NCBI GenBank assembly: GCA_018649625.1
Contig: JABIHN010000011.1
Span: forward strand, 1 to 42,620
Direction of reading: 5' to 3'
From: Fidelibacterota bacterium
Lineage (GTDB): Bacteria > Fidelibacterota > Marinisomatia > Marinisomatales > UBA1611
Length of the DNA: 42,620 nt
Under the pieces are notes generated by a model. That model ran no database searches, was not told where the DNA came from, and saw only the letters and a list, made by a program, of their open reading frames with translations. Shown in pieces: positions 26,390-34,468 of this stretch (position 1 is the first letter of the stretch; every line of letters begins with the position of its first letter). Position numbers and translations under genes: made by a program.

Positions 26390-27316
26390 TTAATCCTGAT
26401 AGTAAATGCCAATAGCTGACATAATTTCCCTTTGATACGACCTACCTGCAGGTCGATTTAAAAGGCGGCTATCTGCAACCAAAGCACTGGAACCACCTCC
26501 GTCAAGATTTAAGGCTTCAACACAATCAAATTGTTTCAACATTAAAGCTAATTCTTCCAAATAAACACCGCGACTATCCGGTTGACGACCATCAACCACC
26601 ATCAATACCAATTTATTTTCTTTTGTATATCCAACAGCTGATCGAGGTTGTACGCCAGCAATTGGCGTATTAAAAAAAGCTTCTTCTTCTACGGTAACAT
26701 TAATAATGCCGTCAGAAATTAAAACGGGACCAGCATGAATGGCATCTTTTACATTCCAAAATTTTGCTTGAGCAAATGGAAGAGACTCTATGGGTAAGCC
26801 TGGTCTATTATTCAAAGGCATTTCCCATTCGAATATTGAATCATTTTTTGTAGAACACCATGCTATATCAACTGTTCCATTTTTCTTAATTCCAAATGCA
26901 CCACGATTGATAAAATATCTTGATTGATCACGGATCACTGATGGGCTAGCCGGCTCTTCCAACTGACCATTTGTCTTCAATAATCCTATATGTTGAGTTG
27001 GATTTTTATTCATTAAAAAATAGCCTCCATTCATTACGAGTCGAGCGCCTGTATTTTCTAAAAAATTGAGTGGAGTTTCTTTTCTGTCCGAATCTGATGA
27101 TGATAATACGCGGGCTGAAATGCTTTCTTTCGATAAATCGACTACTGCTACCCATGCTTTTAATGGAATCGTTTTATTTTGTCCCTCATAAACAATAATA
27201 CCATCAGGTAATGCTATATCAAATTCTGTCCAATTCATTTGAATTTGTTTTTTTCTTTCTATGGGGCTACCACAGTGAATAAAAAAAACCATTAATAGGA
27301 TAAATACGTTTTTCAA
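26390..27316 (-). CDS. lipoprotein with phosphodiester glycosidase (NAGPA-like) domain
   Basis: A 308-aa predicted lipoprotein: N-terminal KNVFILLMVFFIHC with a lipobox and Cys15, then a phosphodiester glycosidase domain of the NAGPA/DUF2233 type. Supporting segments are LVMNGGYFLMN, HAGPVLISDG, QPRSAVGYTKENKLVLMVVDG, VYLEELALMLKQF and ALNLDGGGSSALV. Relatives remove GlcNAc from phosphodiesters or occur in exopolysaccharide and envelope contexts. The start codon is TTG at 27316-27314; the next ATG would destroy the signal sequence. It lies 13 bases after the DUF2914 gene and 4 before the YqaA-like gene. Confidence 0.88.
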   Translation of the reverse strand: MKNVFILLMVFFIHCGSPIERKKQIQMNWTEFDIALPDGIIVYEGQNKTIPLKAWVAVVDLSKESISARVLSSSDSDRKETPLNFLENTGARLVMNGGYFLMNKNPTQHIGLLKTNGQLEEPASPSVIRDQSRYFINRGAFGIKKNGTVDIAWCSTKNDSIFEWEMPLNNRPGLPIESLPFAQAKFWNVKDAIHAGPVLISDGIINVTVEEEAFFNTPIAGVQPRSAVGYTKENKLVLMVVDGRQPDSRGVYLEELALMLKQFDCVEALNLDGGGSSALVADSRLLNRPAGRSYQREIMSAIGIYYQD

Positions 27317-27329
27317 TAGACTAATTTGA

Positions 27330-28049
27330 TTAGGACGCTTTTATAATTTTAAATTTTTTGGATCCAATCATTCTTCCTTTTGAATCCAAAATTTCAACGC
27401 GCCACTGACCCACTTGATTTAAGAAATTAGTTTTTCGAGTCCAAGAGCGATAAATATTTGATTTTTTTATATTATAATTAATTTTATTCATCATTTTATT
27501 GTTATAATACCAAACATGCACCACCCCCTGTTTGATCCCTGTATTCTTAATTCTTGTATAACAATATAACGTATCTACATTATTATTAAATGTAAGGGCA
27601 GTACCAACTGGAATTCGATTTTCAATACTTTTACAAATCTGAATATCTCTTAGCTCCAGGGAATTTTCATCTTTTTTCTCATCAGTGTCCTTTATATTTT
27701 GTACTGATTCTACCTGTGGTACATCAACCGTTTTTTCATCGATAATCAGACTCTTATTAGTACGTCCAGAATCAAATATTAAAGGTTGAGGCTTAATTAT
27801 CTCTGAAATAAGTAAATGTTTTTTAGAAAGGTTATCAATCTTTCGCTTAGAAGATTGATTTGTTTTTTTATCCGAGATTAGAATTATATCATTACCTTGT
27901 TGAGTATCAAGACTATCCATGTTCAGCAATATAAAAGCCATATAAATAATTCCCAATGGAATGGATGCGCGTGGAATTTGCATCCAAAATGCAATTCCAA
28001 TTAAAGCTGCTAGGCTTATTGTGATAAATATAAAGTCGGGATTGAACAT
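27330..28049 (-). CDS. DUF2914 domain membrane protein
   Basis: A 239-aa protein with two N-terminal hydrophobic spans (about 5-22 and 30-46), a charged Ser/Lys/Asp-rich linker to about 130, and a C-terminal DUF2914 domain of about 105 residues (TLYCYTRIKNTG, VHVWYYNNK, SWTRKTNFLNQVGQWRVEIL, GSKKFKI). The domain has an immunoglobulin-like beta pattern and is thought to be extracytoplasmic; its function is unknown. It begins a tight run with the glycosidase lipoprotein and the YqaA-like gene, suggesting an envelope role. It starts downstream of the tRNA-Pro(GGG) terminator. Confidence 0.82.
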   Translation of the reverse strand: MFNPDFIFITISLAALIGIAFWMQIPRASIPLGIIYMAFILLNMDSLDTQQGNDIILISDKKTNQSSKRKIDNLSKKHLLISEIIKPQPLIFDSGRTNKSLIIDEKTVDVPQVESVQNIKDTDEKKDENSLELRDIQICKSIENRIPVGTALTFNNNVDTLYCYTRIKNTGIKQGVVHVWYYNNKMMNKINYNIKKSNIYRSWTRKTNFLNQVGQWRVEILDSKGRMIGSKKFKIIKAS

Positions 28050-28091
28050 AAATTGCTATATAAACAGAGTTGAATTTACTTTTTAATAATT

Positions 28092-28131
28092 AAAAAAAAA
28101 TAAAAAAGGGGTGAATTATTACCCCTTTTTT
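28092..28131 (-). terminator. rho-independent terminator after tRNA-Pro(GGG)
   Basis: A perfect 11-base-pair stem (28102-28112 with 28121-28131, sequence AAAAAAGGGGT) closes an 8-base loop. On the minus strand it is followed by A and nine T. It terminates the merR-tRNA-Pro transcript. The A and T runs on both sides would also let it work on the plus strand. Confidence 0.8.
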
Positions 28132-28157
28132 TTGTATTAAAAATTATCTTCAATTTG

Positions 28158-28231
28158 TCGGGGTGACAGGATTTGAACCTGCGACCACTTGACCCCCAGC
28201 CAAGTGCGCTACCGAACTGCGCCACACCCCG
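28158..28231 (-). tRNA. tRNA-Pro (GGG)
   Basis: Well-formed cloverleaf on the minus strand: acceptor CGGGGTG with CACCCCG, D arm GCGC/GCGC, anticodon arm CTTGG-CTGGGGG-TCAAG with anticodon GGG and G37, T arm GCAGG-TTCAAAT-CCTGT. The discriminator is A, with no encoded CCA. It starts 5 bases after the MerR-like gene stop and is followed by a strong terminator, so the mRNA and tRNA are probably one transcript. Confidence 0.96.
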
Positions 28232-28236
28232 AAAAT

Positions 28237-28599
28237 TTATTCGGATATAATATTCAATATTGACATCAAATCTTCCTTTATCTTTCGATAAATAACTTGC
28301 TGCTTTTCATTGAATGGCTGTTTTTCCTTTACTTCTTCAATAGGTAAAGATTTTTTTGAGATTACAGATCGAGCACCATTAATTGTAAATTTTTTGGTAT
28401 AAAGCAAGTCCTTGATATTTAAAATGATATCAATATCTTTTTGCCTATAAGTTCGATTTCCAGCACGGTTTTTTGGAGGCTTCAATTGAGTAAATTCTGT
28501 TTCCCAATATCTCAAAACATAAGATTTTAATTGAGTTAATTCACTCACTTCCCCGATTGAATAATATAGCTTTTTTACTTTTGGTTGTAGTCTCGTCAT
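28237..28599 (-). CDS. MerR-family transcriptional regulator
   Basis: A 120-aa winged-helix DNA-binding protein. The MerR head is at about 12-80: YYSIGEVSELTQLKSYVLRY, then WETEF, RNRxY-like AGNRTYRQKDIDIILNIK, then a short helical tail. There is no cysteine-based metal site, and the tail is too short for a ligand domain, so the signal is unknown. I chose the ATG at 28599; an in-frame TTG two codons upstream is the only alternative nearby. The stop is 5 bases from tRNA-Pro(GGG). Confidence 0.9.
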   Translation of the reverse strand: MTRLQPKVKKLYYSIGEVSELTQLKSYVLRYWETEFTQLKPPKNRAGNRTYRQKDIDIILNIKDLLYTKKFTINGARSVISKKSLPIEEVKEKQPFNEKQQVIYRKIKEDLMSILNIISE

Positions 28600-28670
28600 A
28601 ATCAAATATACTTCAAGTTATACTTTAAATTAATAATGATGTTATTCTTGAACAAGGGAAATGAGCCAAC

Positions 28671-29957
28671 TTATTTATTTAAATAGTCAAAATATAGCCG
28701 TGATAAAACTTCAGGTGTTTTCTCAATCAAATCCTTGGGCTCAACCATAGCCACACGCATTTGAGTTCTACCTTGATTTGAATCAGAATAGAATCCACCC
28801 ATAGGAGCAAGTAGTAAAGTGTAGTTCCTCCCATCAATGTCGACTTTACCTTCCGATGCACAGTATTTTACAAAGTCAGTTGCATCAAATATATCATCAC
28901 AAATATTTCTAAAATCGATTACTAAATAAATAGCTGCTTCTGGGTTAGATACTATTAATCCTGGTATTTCTTTTAATAATTTTCCTCTTATAGAGTACAT
29001 CAATTCACGATAATATTCTCTTTGGGATTTATACCATTTTTTTAAATCAAGGCTAGATTCATGAGCTAAACTTCCAAATACTTCTTGCCCTATCGCATTA
29101 GCGCAAAGGTTTGCTGTATACTCAGAAACTGACTTTTTATGAAATTCTAAATTATCTGTTACAAGTCCACCTATTCGCAACCCACAGGCATTCCATACTT
29201 TAGAAGATGATTCAATACTAATTCTATGTCCAGAAATTCCGGGTACATCATTTTCGCTGATTTTCCAAATACTTGAAGATCCATCATTTCCGTAATAAAG
29301 TTGTCTATATGCTTCATCACTTACCAACCAGATTCCATATTTTACACATAGTTTAGCAATTTTTATTAGCTGACTTTGATTTAAAAATTGTCCTGTAGGG
29401 TTATCTGATGGAATCACTAACAATGAACTTGGTTTTTCAGCAATAATTTTAGATTCAATTTTCTGTAGATCTAAAATAGCAAAATCCCCATTATCCAAAA
29501 TATCTCTATTCTCTGTTACAATAGGAATTGATAATCTTTTAGCAAATTCAATATAATTCGTGTAAGCCGGATCAAGAAGCATTAAGGGTTTTGTTGATGA
29601 AGGTCCACATACGCCTAAAAGCATAATCTCCATCGCTTGAGAACCGCCATCTGTTATCATACAATTCAGATTAGATGTATCAACATCTTCTGAAGCAATA
29701 ATATTTAAAAAAGAATTTCTTGCTTCGGTGGTTCCTACGCTAGGTGTATACTTAACTACACCATCTTTAAAACCTTTATCTCCCAATTCATTCATCCTTT
29801 TTTTCATTGCAGGATACATAGGTAACGATACATTGCCAATTGCAAGATTTATAACTTGAATTGAATCTTTACCTTTCCTTTGAGAAAAAATAATCTGAGC
29901 TTGACGAATAGCTGATGGTCGTCTATTTTTAAAGTGATCTGATAATTCTGGTGGCAT
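28671..29957 (-). CDS. class I/II PLP-dependent aminotransferase
   Basis: Fold-type I aminotransferase of 428 aa in the aspartate-aminotransferase-like group. Visible cofactor and substrate motifs are SDNPTGQ (184-190), VSDEAYRQLYY with Asp214, and ESSSKVWNACGLRIGG with the Schiff-base lysine at 253. The amino-acid specificity is not clear from sequence; aspartate, branched-chain and 2-aminoadipate aminotransferases all have this appearance. The last would extend the lysine route encoded 5-9 kb away, but that is speculation. It stands between the pnp terminator and the merR gene. Confidence 0.88.
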   Translation of the reverse strand: MPPELSDHFKNRRPSAIRQAQIIFSQRKGKDSIQVINLAIGNVSLPMYPAMKKRMNELGDKGFKDGVVKYTPSVGTTEARNSFLNIIASEDVDTSNLNCMITDGGSQAMEIMLLGVCGPSSTKPLMLLDPAYTNYIEFAKRLSIPIVTENRDILDNGDFAILDLQKIESKIIAEKPSSLLVIPSDNPTGQFLNQSQLIKIAKLCVKYGIWLVSDEAYRQLYYGNDGSSSIWKISENDVPGISGHRISIESSSKVWNACGLRIGGLVTDNLEFHKKSVSEYTANLCANAIGQEVFGSLAHESSLDLKKWYKSQREYYRELMYSIRGKLLKEIPGLIVSNPEAAIYLVIDFRNICDDIFDATDFVKYCASEGKVDIDGRNYTLLLAPMGGFYSDSNQGRTQMRVAMVEPKDLIEKTPEVLSRLYFDYLNK

Positions 29958-29984
29958 TAAAATATAATATATTAAATTTGTTGT

Positions 29985-30028
29985 AAAACAAAAACGGTGA
30001 AAATGTTAATAATTTAACATTTTCACCG
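29985..30028 (-). terminator. strong rho-independent terminator of the rimP-pnp operon
   Basis: A perfect stem of about 15 base pairs (29995-30009 with 30014-30028, CGGTGAAAATGTTAA) with a 4-base loop lies 28 bases after the pnp stop. On the minus strand it is followed by TTTTTGTTTT. It closes the long translation operon. Confidence 0.9.
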
Positions 30029-30056
30029 CTTATTTAATGATTAGTTGAAATCCGTT

Positions 30057-32207
30057 TTAGAAACGACGTTTCTTAAATGGCTTTCGTCCTCCTCCATCAC
30101 GACGAGGTGGTTTTGGACGTTCAACATAGCCTTCAGGTTTTTCCAATAGTGCTTTCCGGCTAAAATCAAGTCTACCTTGATCATCAATTTTGATCAATTT
30201 AACTCTCATAGCATCGCCAGGTTTAACAACATCTTCAACCTTATCAACCCTATGCCATTCTAATTCAGAAATATGCACTAGACCTTCTCTGCCAGGTACA
30301 AATTCAACAAATGCACCAAAAGTCATCATCCGAGTTACAGTCCCGTCAAATTCCATTCCAACTTCAGGTTCGAATGTAAGCGCTTTTACCATTTCGAGCG
30401 CATCATTACATTTATCAGTATTTGCTCCAGCTACAGTAACAACACCATCATCATCAACATTGACTTCACATTCTGTGTCTTCAATAATTTTTTTGATGTT
30501 TTTTCCACCTGGTCCTATCAATGCACCTATTTTTTCAGGATTAATATTCATTGACATAATTCGTGGAGCGTATTGAGATATTTCATTTGGCTCTGGCATA
30601 GTTTCGTTCATGATATTTAGAATATGCATTCTTCCTTCATGAGCTTGTTGTAATGCTTGTTCCATTATTTCAAAAGAAAGACCTTCAATTTTCAGATCCA
30701 ACTGAATTGCCGTAATTCCATCTGCTGTACCAGCAACTTTAAAGTCCATATCTCCTAAATGATCTTCCATTCCTAAAATATCACTTAAAATTGCATGACG
30801 TTTACCATCGGTTATTAATCCCATAGCAATTCCTGCTACATGGCCTTTCATGGGTGCGCCAGCACTCATTAATGATAAAGAACCACCACATACAGATGCC
30901 ATAGATGATGAACCATTTGATTCCATAATTTCAGATACAATCCGAATTGTGTATGGAAAATCGTCATAATCAGGTAATGCAGGTTTAATGGCTCGCTGTG
31001 CTAAATTACCATGACCAATTTCTCGGCGAGATGTAAAACCAATTCGTCCTGTTTCACCTACGCAATAGGGTGGAAAATTATAATGAAGATAAAAATTCTT
31101 TTTATAATCTTCATCTGCACTATCTATGATCATTTCATCTCTTTTAGACCCAAGAGTCGTTACAACCAACGCTTGTGTTTCACCACGAGTAAAGAGAGCA
31201 GAACCATGAGTTCTTGGTAGAATATCAGGATCAATTGAAATAGGACGAATATCTGATGTAGATCGTCCATCACTTCTTTTTCCTGTCGCAAGAATTTGTT
31301 CCCTAAACCCTTCTTTAAAACAAGAATCAATATGAGATTTAATTGTTTTAGTATCATCAGGATAAGATTCTTCAAGAGATGCCAAAACAGATGAAATCAT
31401 ATCATCTTTAGCTTTAGCTCGGTCTTGTTTATCTCCAATATTGACAATATCTTCAACTTGAGAACCAAGTTTTTCGTCAATGGCTGAGATTAATGATGCA
31501 TCAGGTTCTGGAATTATAAATTCATCTTTTACAACATTCATTTCTGAAAGCAAATCATTTTGAAGTTCAATTATTTCTTTAATCACTTCATGGGCTTGCT
31601 TAAGTCCATCAAGAATTTCAGATTCAGTTGCTCCATCCGATTCACCTTCAACCATTACAACTGTTTCTTGATTTCCAGATACCACTAATTCTATATCAGA
31701 ATCAGCAATTTCAGATCGTGTTGGGTTAATAATAAATTGTCCATCAACTCGACCCACACGAACAGACGCAATTGGTCCATTCCATGGAATTGAGGATGTC
31801 ATTAATGCTGCCGAAGCACCCACACCAGCGAGTACATCAGCCATATTTTCACCATCACTTTGTAAAACAGTAATCATGATTTGGGTTTCATTTTTAAACC
31901 CTTTTGGAAACAATGGGCGAATTGGGCGATCAGTAACACGACTGGTCAGCACTTCATTTTCCGCAGGTCTTGCTTCACGTTTAAAAAATCCGCCAGGAAT
32001 TTTCCCACCGGCATAATGTTTTTCACGGTATTCAACTTGCAATGGGAAAAAGTTTAAATCTTCCCTCGGTTCTTTTGCAGCATTTACCGCAGCTAAGATT
32101 GTTGTTTCTCCATAGGTCACCATTACGGAACCATTACTTTGACGAGCTACTCTGCCCGTTTCTAATCGCATGACTGTCCCAGCGATTTCTTTTTCTTTTA
32201 TTATCAT
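30057..32207 (-). CDS. pnp: polyribonucleotide nucleotidyltransferase (PNPase)
   Basis: Phosphorolytic 3'-5' exoribonuclease, normally a trimer in the degradosome. The 716-aa protein has both RNase PH-like domains (about 5-225 and 310-545, the second with GTADGITAIQLDLK), the connecting helical domain, a KH domain with GPGG at 565-568, and an S1 domain (about 618-685). The tail is rich in Arg, Lys and Gly (PPRRDGGGRKPFKKRRF), which may add RNA contacts. It is the last gene of the rimP operon, 45 bases after rpsO; I see no obvious RNase III type hairpin in that gap. Confidence 0.98.
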   Translation of the reverse strand: MIIKEKEIAGTVMRLETGRVARQSNGSVMVTYGETTILAAVNAAKEPREDLNFFPLQVEYREKHYAGGKIPGGFFKREARPAENEVLTSRVTDRPIRPLFPKGFKNETQIMITVLQSDGENMADVLAGVGASAALMTSSIPWNGPIASVRVGRVDGQFIINPTRSEIADSDIELVVSGNQETVVMVEGESDGATESEILDGLKQAHEVIKEIIELQNDLLSEMNVVKDEFIIPEPDASLISAIDEKLGSQVEDIVNIGDKQDRAKAKDDMISSVLASLEESYPDDTKTIKSHIDSCFKEGFREQILATGKRSDGRSTSDIRPISIDPDILPRTHGSALFTRGETQALVVTTLGSKRDEMIIDSADEDYKKNFYLHYNFPPYCVGETGRIGFTSRREIGHGNLAQRAIKPALPDYDDFPYTIRIVSEIMESNGSSSMASVCGGSLSLMSAGAPMKGHVAGIAMGLITDGKRHAILSDILGMEDHLGDMDFKVAGTADGITAIQLDLKIEGLSFEIMEQALQQAHEGRMHILNIMNETMPEPNEISQYAPRIMSMNINPEKIGALIGPGGKNIKKIIEDTECEVNVDDDGVVTVAGANTDKCNDALEMVKALTFEPEVGMEFDGTVTRMMTFGAFVEFVPGREGLVHISELEWHRVDKVEDVVKPGDAMRVKLIKIDDQGRLDFSRKALLEKPEGYVERPKPPRRDGGGRKPFKKRRF

Positions 32208-32252
32208 TTTTATCTTCTTTTATTGTTTATTATTTATGAGTTCTATGATCGC

Positions 32253-32522
32253 TTAACCGCGTATAGCTAACTCTTTTACTAGTTTTACATAAGAATCTGC
32301 ATTTGTCCTAATAAGGTACTTAAGCAACTTCTTTCTTTGTGAGACTAACTGAACTAAACCACGACGTGTGTGATTATCTTTTTTATGTAATTTTACATGT
32401 TCTGTTAATTCGCGAATACGGTGTGTTAATATTGCAATTTGAACTTCAGACGAACCTGAATCGTTCGCGTCTTTTCCAAATTGATCAACGTATTTTTGTT
32501 TATCTTCTTTAGAGATAGGCAT
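32253..32522 (-). CDS. rpsO: 30S ribosomal protein S15
   Basis: An 89-aa primary 16S rRNA-binding protein. The characteristic GSSEVQIAILTHRIRELTEH and KKDNHTRRGLVQLVSQRKKLLKYL segments are intact. It sits between ribF (14-base gap) and pnp, the widely conserved rpsO-pnp order. Confidence 0.98.
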   Translation of the reverse strand: MPISKEDKQKYVDQFGKDANDSGSSEVQIAILTHRIRELTEHVKLHKKDNHTRRGLVQLVSQRKKLLKYLIRTNADSYVKLVKELAIRG

Positions 32523-32536
32523 TTTCTTTTATACTC

Positions 32537-33475
32537 CTATTCATACTTACCTTGTAACTCAAGGCATTTTTGTTTATCGTTTATTAATTGAGATTTTAAA
32601 TCTTTAATGGTCGGAAATTTCTTTTCATCCCTTATTCTTTCTAAAAACTCTATTCTTATTTCTTTCCCGTATAGGTCAACGACCCTATCATGAAAAAAGT
32701 GAATTTCCATCACAAGATCTTCTTCATTGAATGTAGGTCTAGTCCCGAAGTTACACATTCCATACAGTCGAAGTCCATTAATCCTTCCTCTTGTAAAATA
32801 GACACCGGGTTTAGGCATTAATTGGTTTTTCTCTACTGGGATTACGTTTGCGGTCGGGAAATTTAGTCCTTTTCCTCGCCCTGCACCATAAACTACTTTT
32901 GCCAAAAAACCGTAAATTGATCCCAGTTCAAAATTGGCTCGTCGTACAAAACCTTCTTGAATCAGTTGACGAATTCGTGTGCTTGAAATAACATGTCCTT
33001 CATCAGAAACGGGTTGAATAATATCCAAACCAATTTTTTTTTCTGCACAATAGTGCTTTAAAAACTCAGGACTTCCTTCCCTTTTATAACCAAAATGATG
33101 ATCATAACCGATGATAATATATTCAGGATTGAAATTTGGAATGACAGTATGATTCAAAAAATCTACAGCTGTTGTTTCAGCGAATGTATTCGTAAAATTT
33201 ATGACATGAACTATATCAACACCTAAAGTGTCAATGATTTCCAATTTTTGCTCAATTCCCATAATTAAAGACATTTTATCAGAAGATGAATCTAAAATAT
33301 GGCGAGGGTGGGGATCAAATGTAACCAAAACAGATGGTAGATTTCTCGCATGAGCATGATTGACTACAGATGTTAATATACCATGATGTCCGCGATGAAT
33401 ACCATCATAAGATCCAATAGTTAAAACTGATGCTGGTAAAGACTTAAATTTATCTAACTGACGGATGATATCCAT
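32537..33475 (-). CDS. ribF: bifunctional riboflavin kinase / FAD synthetase
   Basis: Makes FMN from riboflavin and FAD from FMN. The 312-aa protein has the N-terminal FAD-synthetase nucleotidyltransferase domain (GSYDGIHRGH at 21-30, TFDPHP, GYDHHFG, ISSTRIRQLI) and the C-terminal flavokinase domain from about 180 (GRGKGLNFPTANV, GVYFTRG, EIHFFHD). All motifs are present. Its start overlaps truB by 22 bases, and it precedes rpsO by 14 bases, the usual ribF position in this operon. Confidence 0.97.
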   Translation of the reverse strand: MDIIRQLDKFKSLPASVLTIGSYDGIHRGHHGILTSVVNHAHARNLPSVLVTFDPHPRHILDSSSDKMSLIMGIEQKLEIIDTLGVDIVHVINFTNTFAETTAVDFLNHTVIPNFNPEYIIIGYDHHFGYKREGSPEFLKHYCAEKKIGLDIIQPVSDEGHVISSTRIRQLIQEGFVRRANFELGSIYGFLAKVVYGAGRGKGLNFPTANVIPVEKNQLMPKPGVYFTRGRINGLRLYGMCNFGTRPTFNEEDLVMEIHFFHDRVVDLYGKEIRIEFLERIRDEKKFPTIKDLKSQLINDKQKCLELQGKYE

Positions 33476-34107
33476 GATGATTGAAATTCGTCTAAAGATT
33501 GTGAATCTTCAACACAAAAACCACCAACCCGTGTTCGTGTTAAAGATAGTAAATATCCTACGGTACCTAATTTTTCAGCAATATCTTTTCCTAATACTCT
33601 AACATATGTCCCTTTAGAGCATGTTGCCGAAAACGTTAATTTGTTTTCAGAAAACTTATCCAAAGTAATTTCATTAATTTGAATTTCTACTGGTTCTCTT
33701 TTTACTTCAATATTTTTTCGCGCCAATTTATATAATCGTTGGCCCTTTACTTTCTTAGCTGAAAACATCGGAGGAATTTGAAATGTTTTCCCCAAAAAGG
33801 TTTTTATAGTTTTTTCGATTATTTCCGATGTGAGCTCAGGAACTGGTTTTGTTTCAATTATGTCGCCTTCAGTATCCAAAGTATTTGTTATTTCACCCAG
33901 CTGAATAGTTGCTACATAAGATTTATCTTCAGCTGTTATCATTGTAAGACGCTTTGTATCTTTTCCTGTACCTATAATTAAAACACCTTCTGCGAATGGA
34001 TCAAGTGTTCCACCATGGCCAACTTTTTTTTCTTTAACAATTCCGCGAATCTTTTTAACAACATCAAAAGATGTCCACCCAACAGGCTTATGAATGTTCA
34101 GAATCAT
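33454..34107 (-). CDS. truB: tRNA pseudouridine(55) synthase TruB
   Basis: Converts U55 of tRNA to pseudouridine. The 217-aa protein carries the catalytic motif HGGTLDPFAEGVL with Asp36, IHKPVGWTSFDVV at the N terminus, PPMFSAKKVKGQRLYKLAR, and CSKGTYVRVLGKDIA. It is shorter than the approximately 300-aa proteobacterial form because the C-terminal PUA-like domain is absent; short TruBs are known in other bacteria, so this is a natural variant and not an apparent truncation. It overlaps rbfA by 20 bases and ribF by 22. Confidence 0.96.
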   Translation of the reverse strand: MILNIHKPVGWTSFDVVKKIRGIVKEKKVGHGGTLDPFAEGVLIIGTGKDTKRLTMITAEDKSYVATIQLGEITNTLDTEGDIIETKPVPELTSEIIEKTIKTFLGKTFQIPPMFSAKKVKGQRLYKLARKNIEVKREPVEIQINEITLDKFSENKLTFSATCSKGTYVRVLGKDIAEKLGTVGYLLSLTRTRVGGFCVEDSQSLDEFQSSWISSVS

Positions 34108-34468
34108 CTTCTTCTTTTATTTCCACATCATGGAGTAGTTGATTGATTTTATCACCATAAAGAAGACTATCATCAAAATAGAAATGAAGATCAGGCGTAC
34201 TTCTTAAGTGTAACTCTGGTCCCATGAATTTCTTGAACGCTTTTCTTTTTTGATTAATTGCAACGTTAATCTCATTATCCGTCTTTTTGCGTCCTAACAC
34301 ACTATAATATACTTTGGCTGTACGAAGATCAGGAGCAACATCAACAAAAGTAAATGTAACGAATCCTAAATAAGAAAGGTTTATATGTTTTGAAAGAATT
34401 CCACTTAAAATATCTAGGACCTGATTTCCAACTCGGTCCATTCTTTTATAGGGTTTATTTGATTTCAA
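34088..34468 (-). CDS. rbfA: ribosome-binding factor A
   Basis: Small 30S maturation and cold-adaptation factor (126 aa). The KH-like core is visible: RVGNQVLDILSGILSK, LGFVTFTFVDVAPDLRTAKVYYSVLG, and LHLRSTPDLHFYFDDSL. The start is TTG at 34468-34466, overlapping the TGA stop of infB, which suggests coupled reinitiation. An ATG nine codons later would remove residues that family members usually have, so TTG is preferred but not certain. The C-terminal tail is acidic. Confidence 0.93.
   Translation of the reverse strand: MKSNKPYKRMDRVGNQVLDILSGILSKHINLSYLGFVTFTFVDVAPDLRTAKVYYSVLGRKKTDNEINVAINQKRKAFKKFMGPELHLRSTPDLHFYFDDSLLYGDKINQLLHDVEIKEEDDSEHS

Noticed and set aside
32208-32252. RNase III-type hairpin between rpsO and pnp as in enteric bacteria
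   Set aside because: The 45-base gap is A/T-rich with no stem I can draw.
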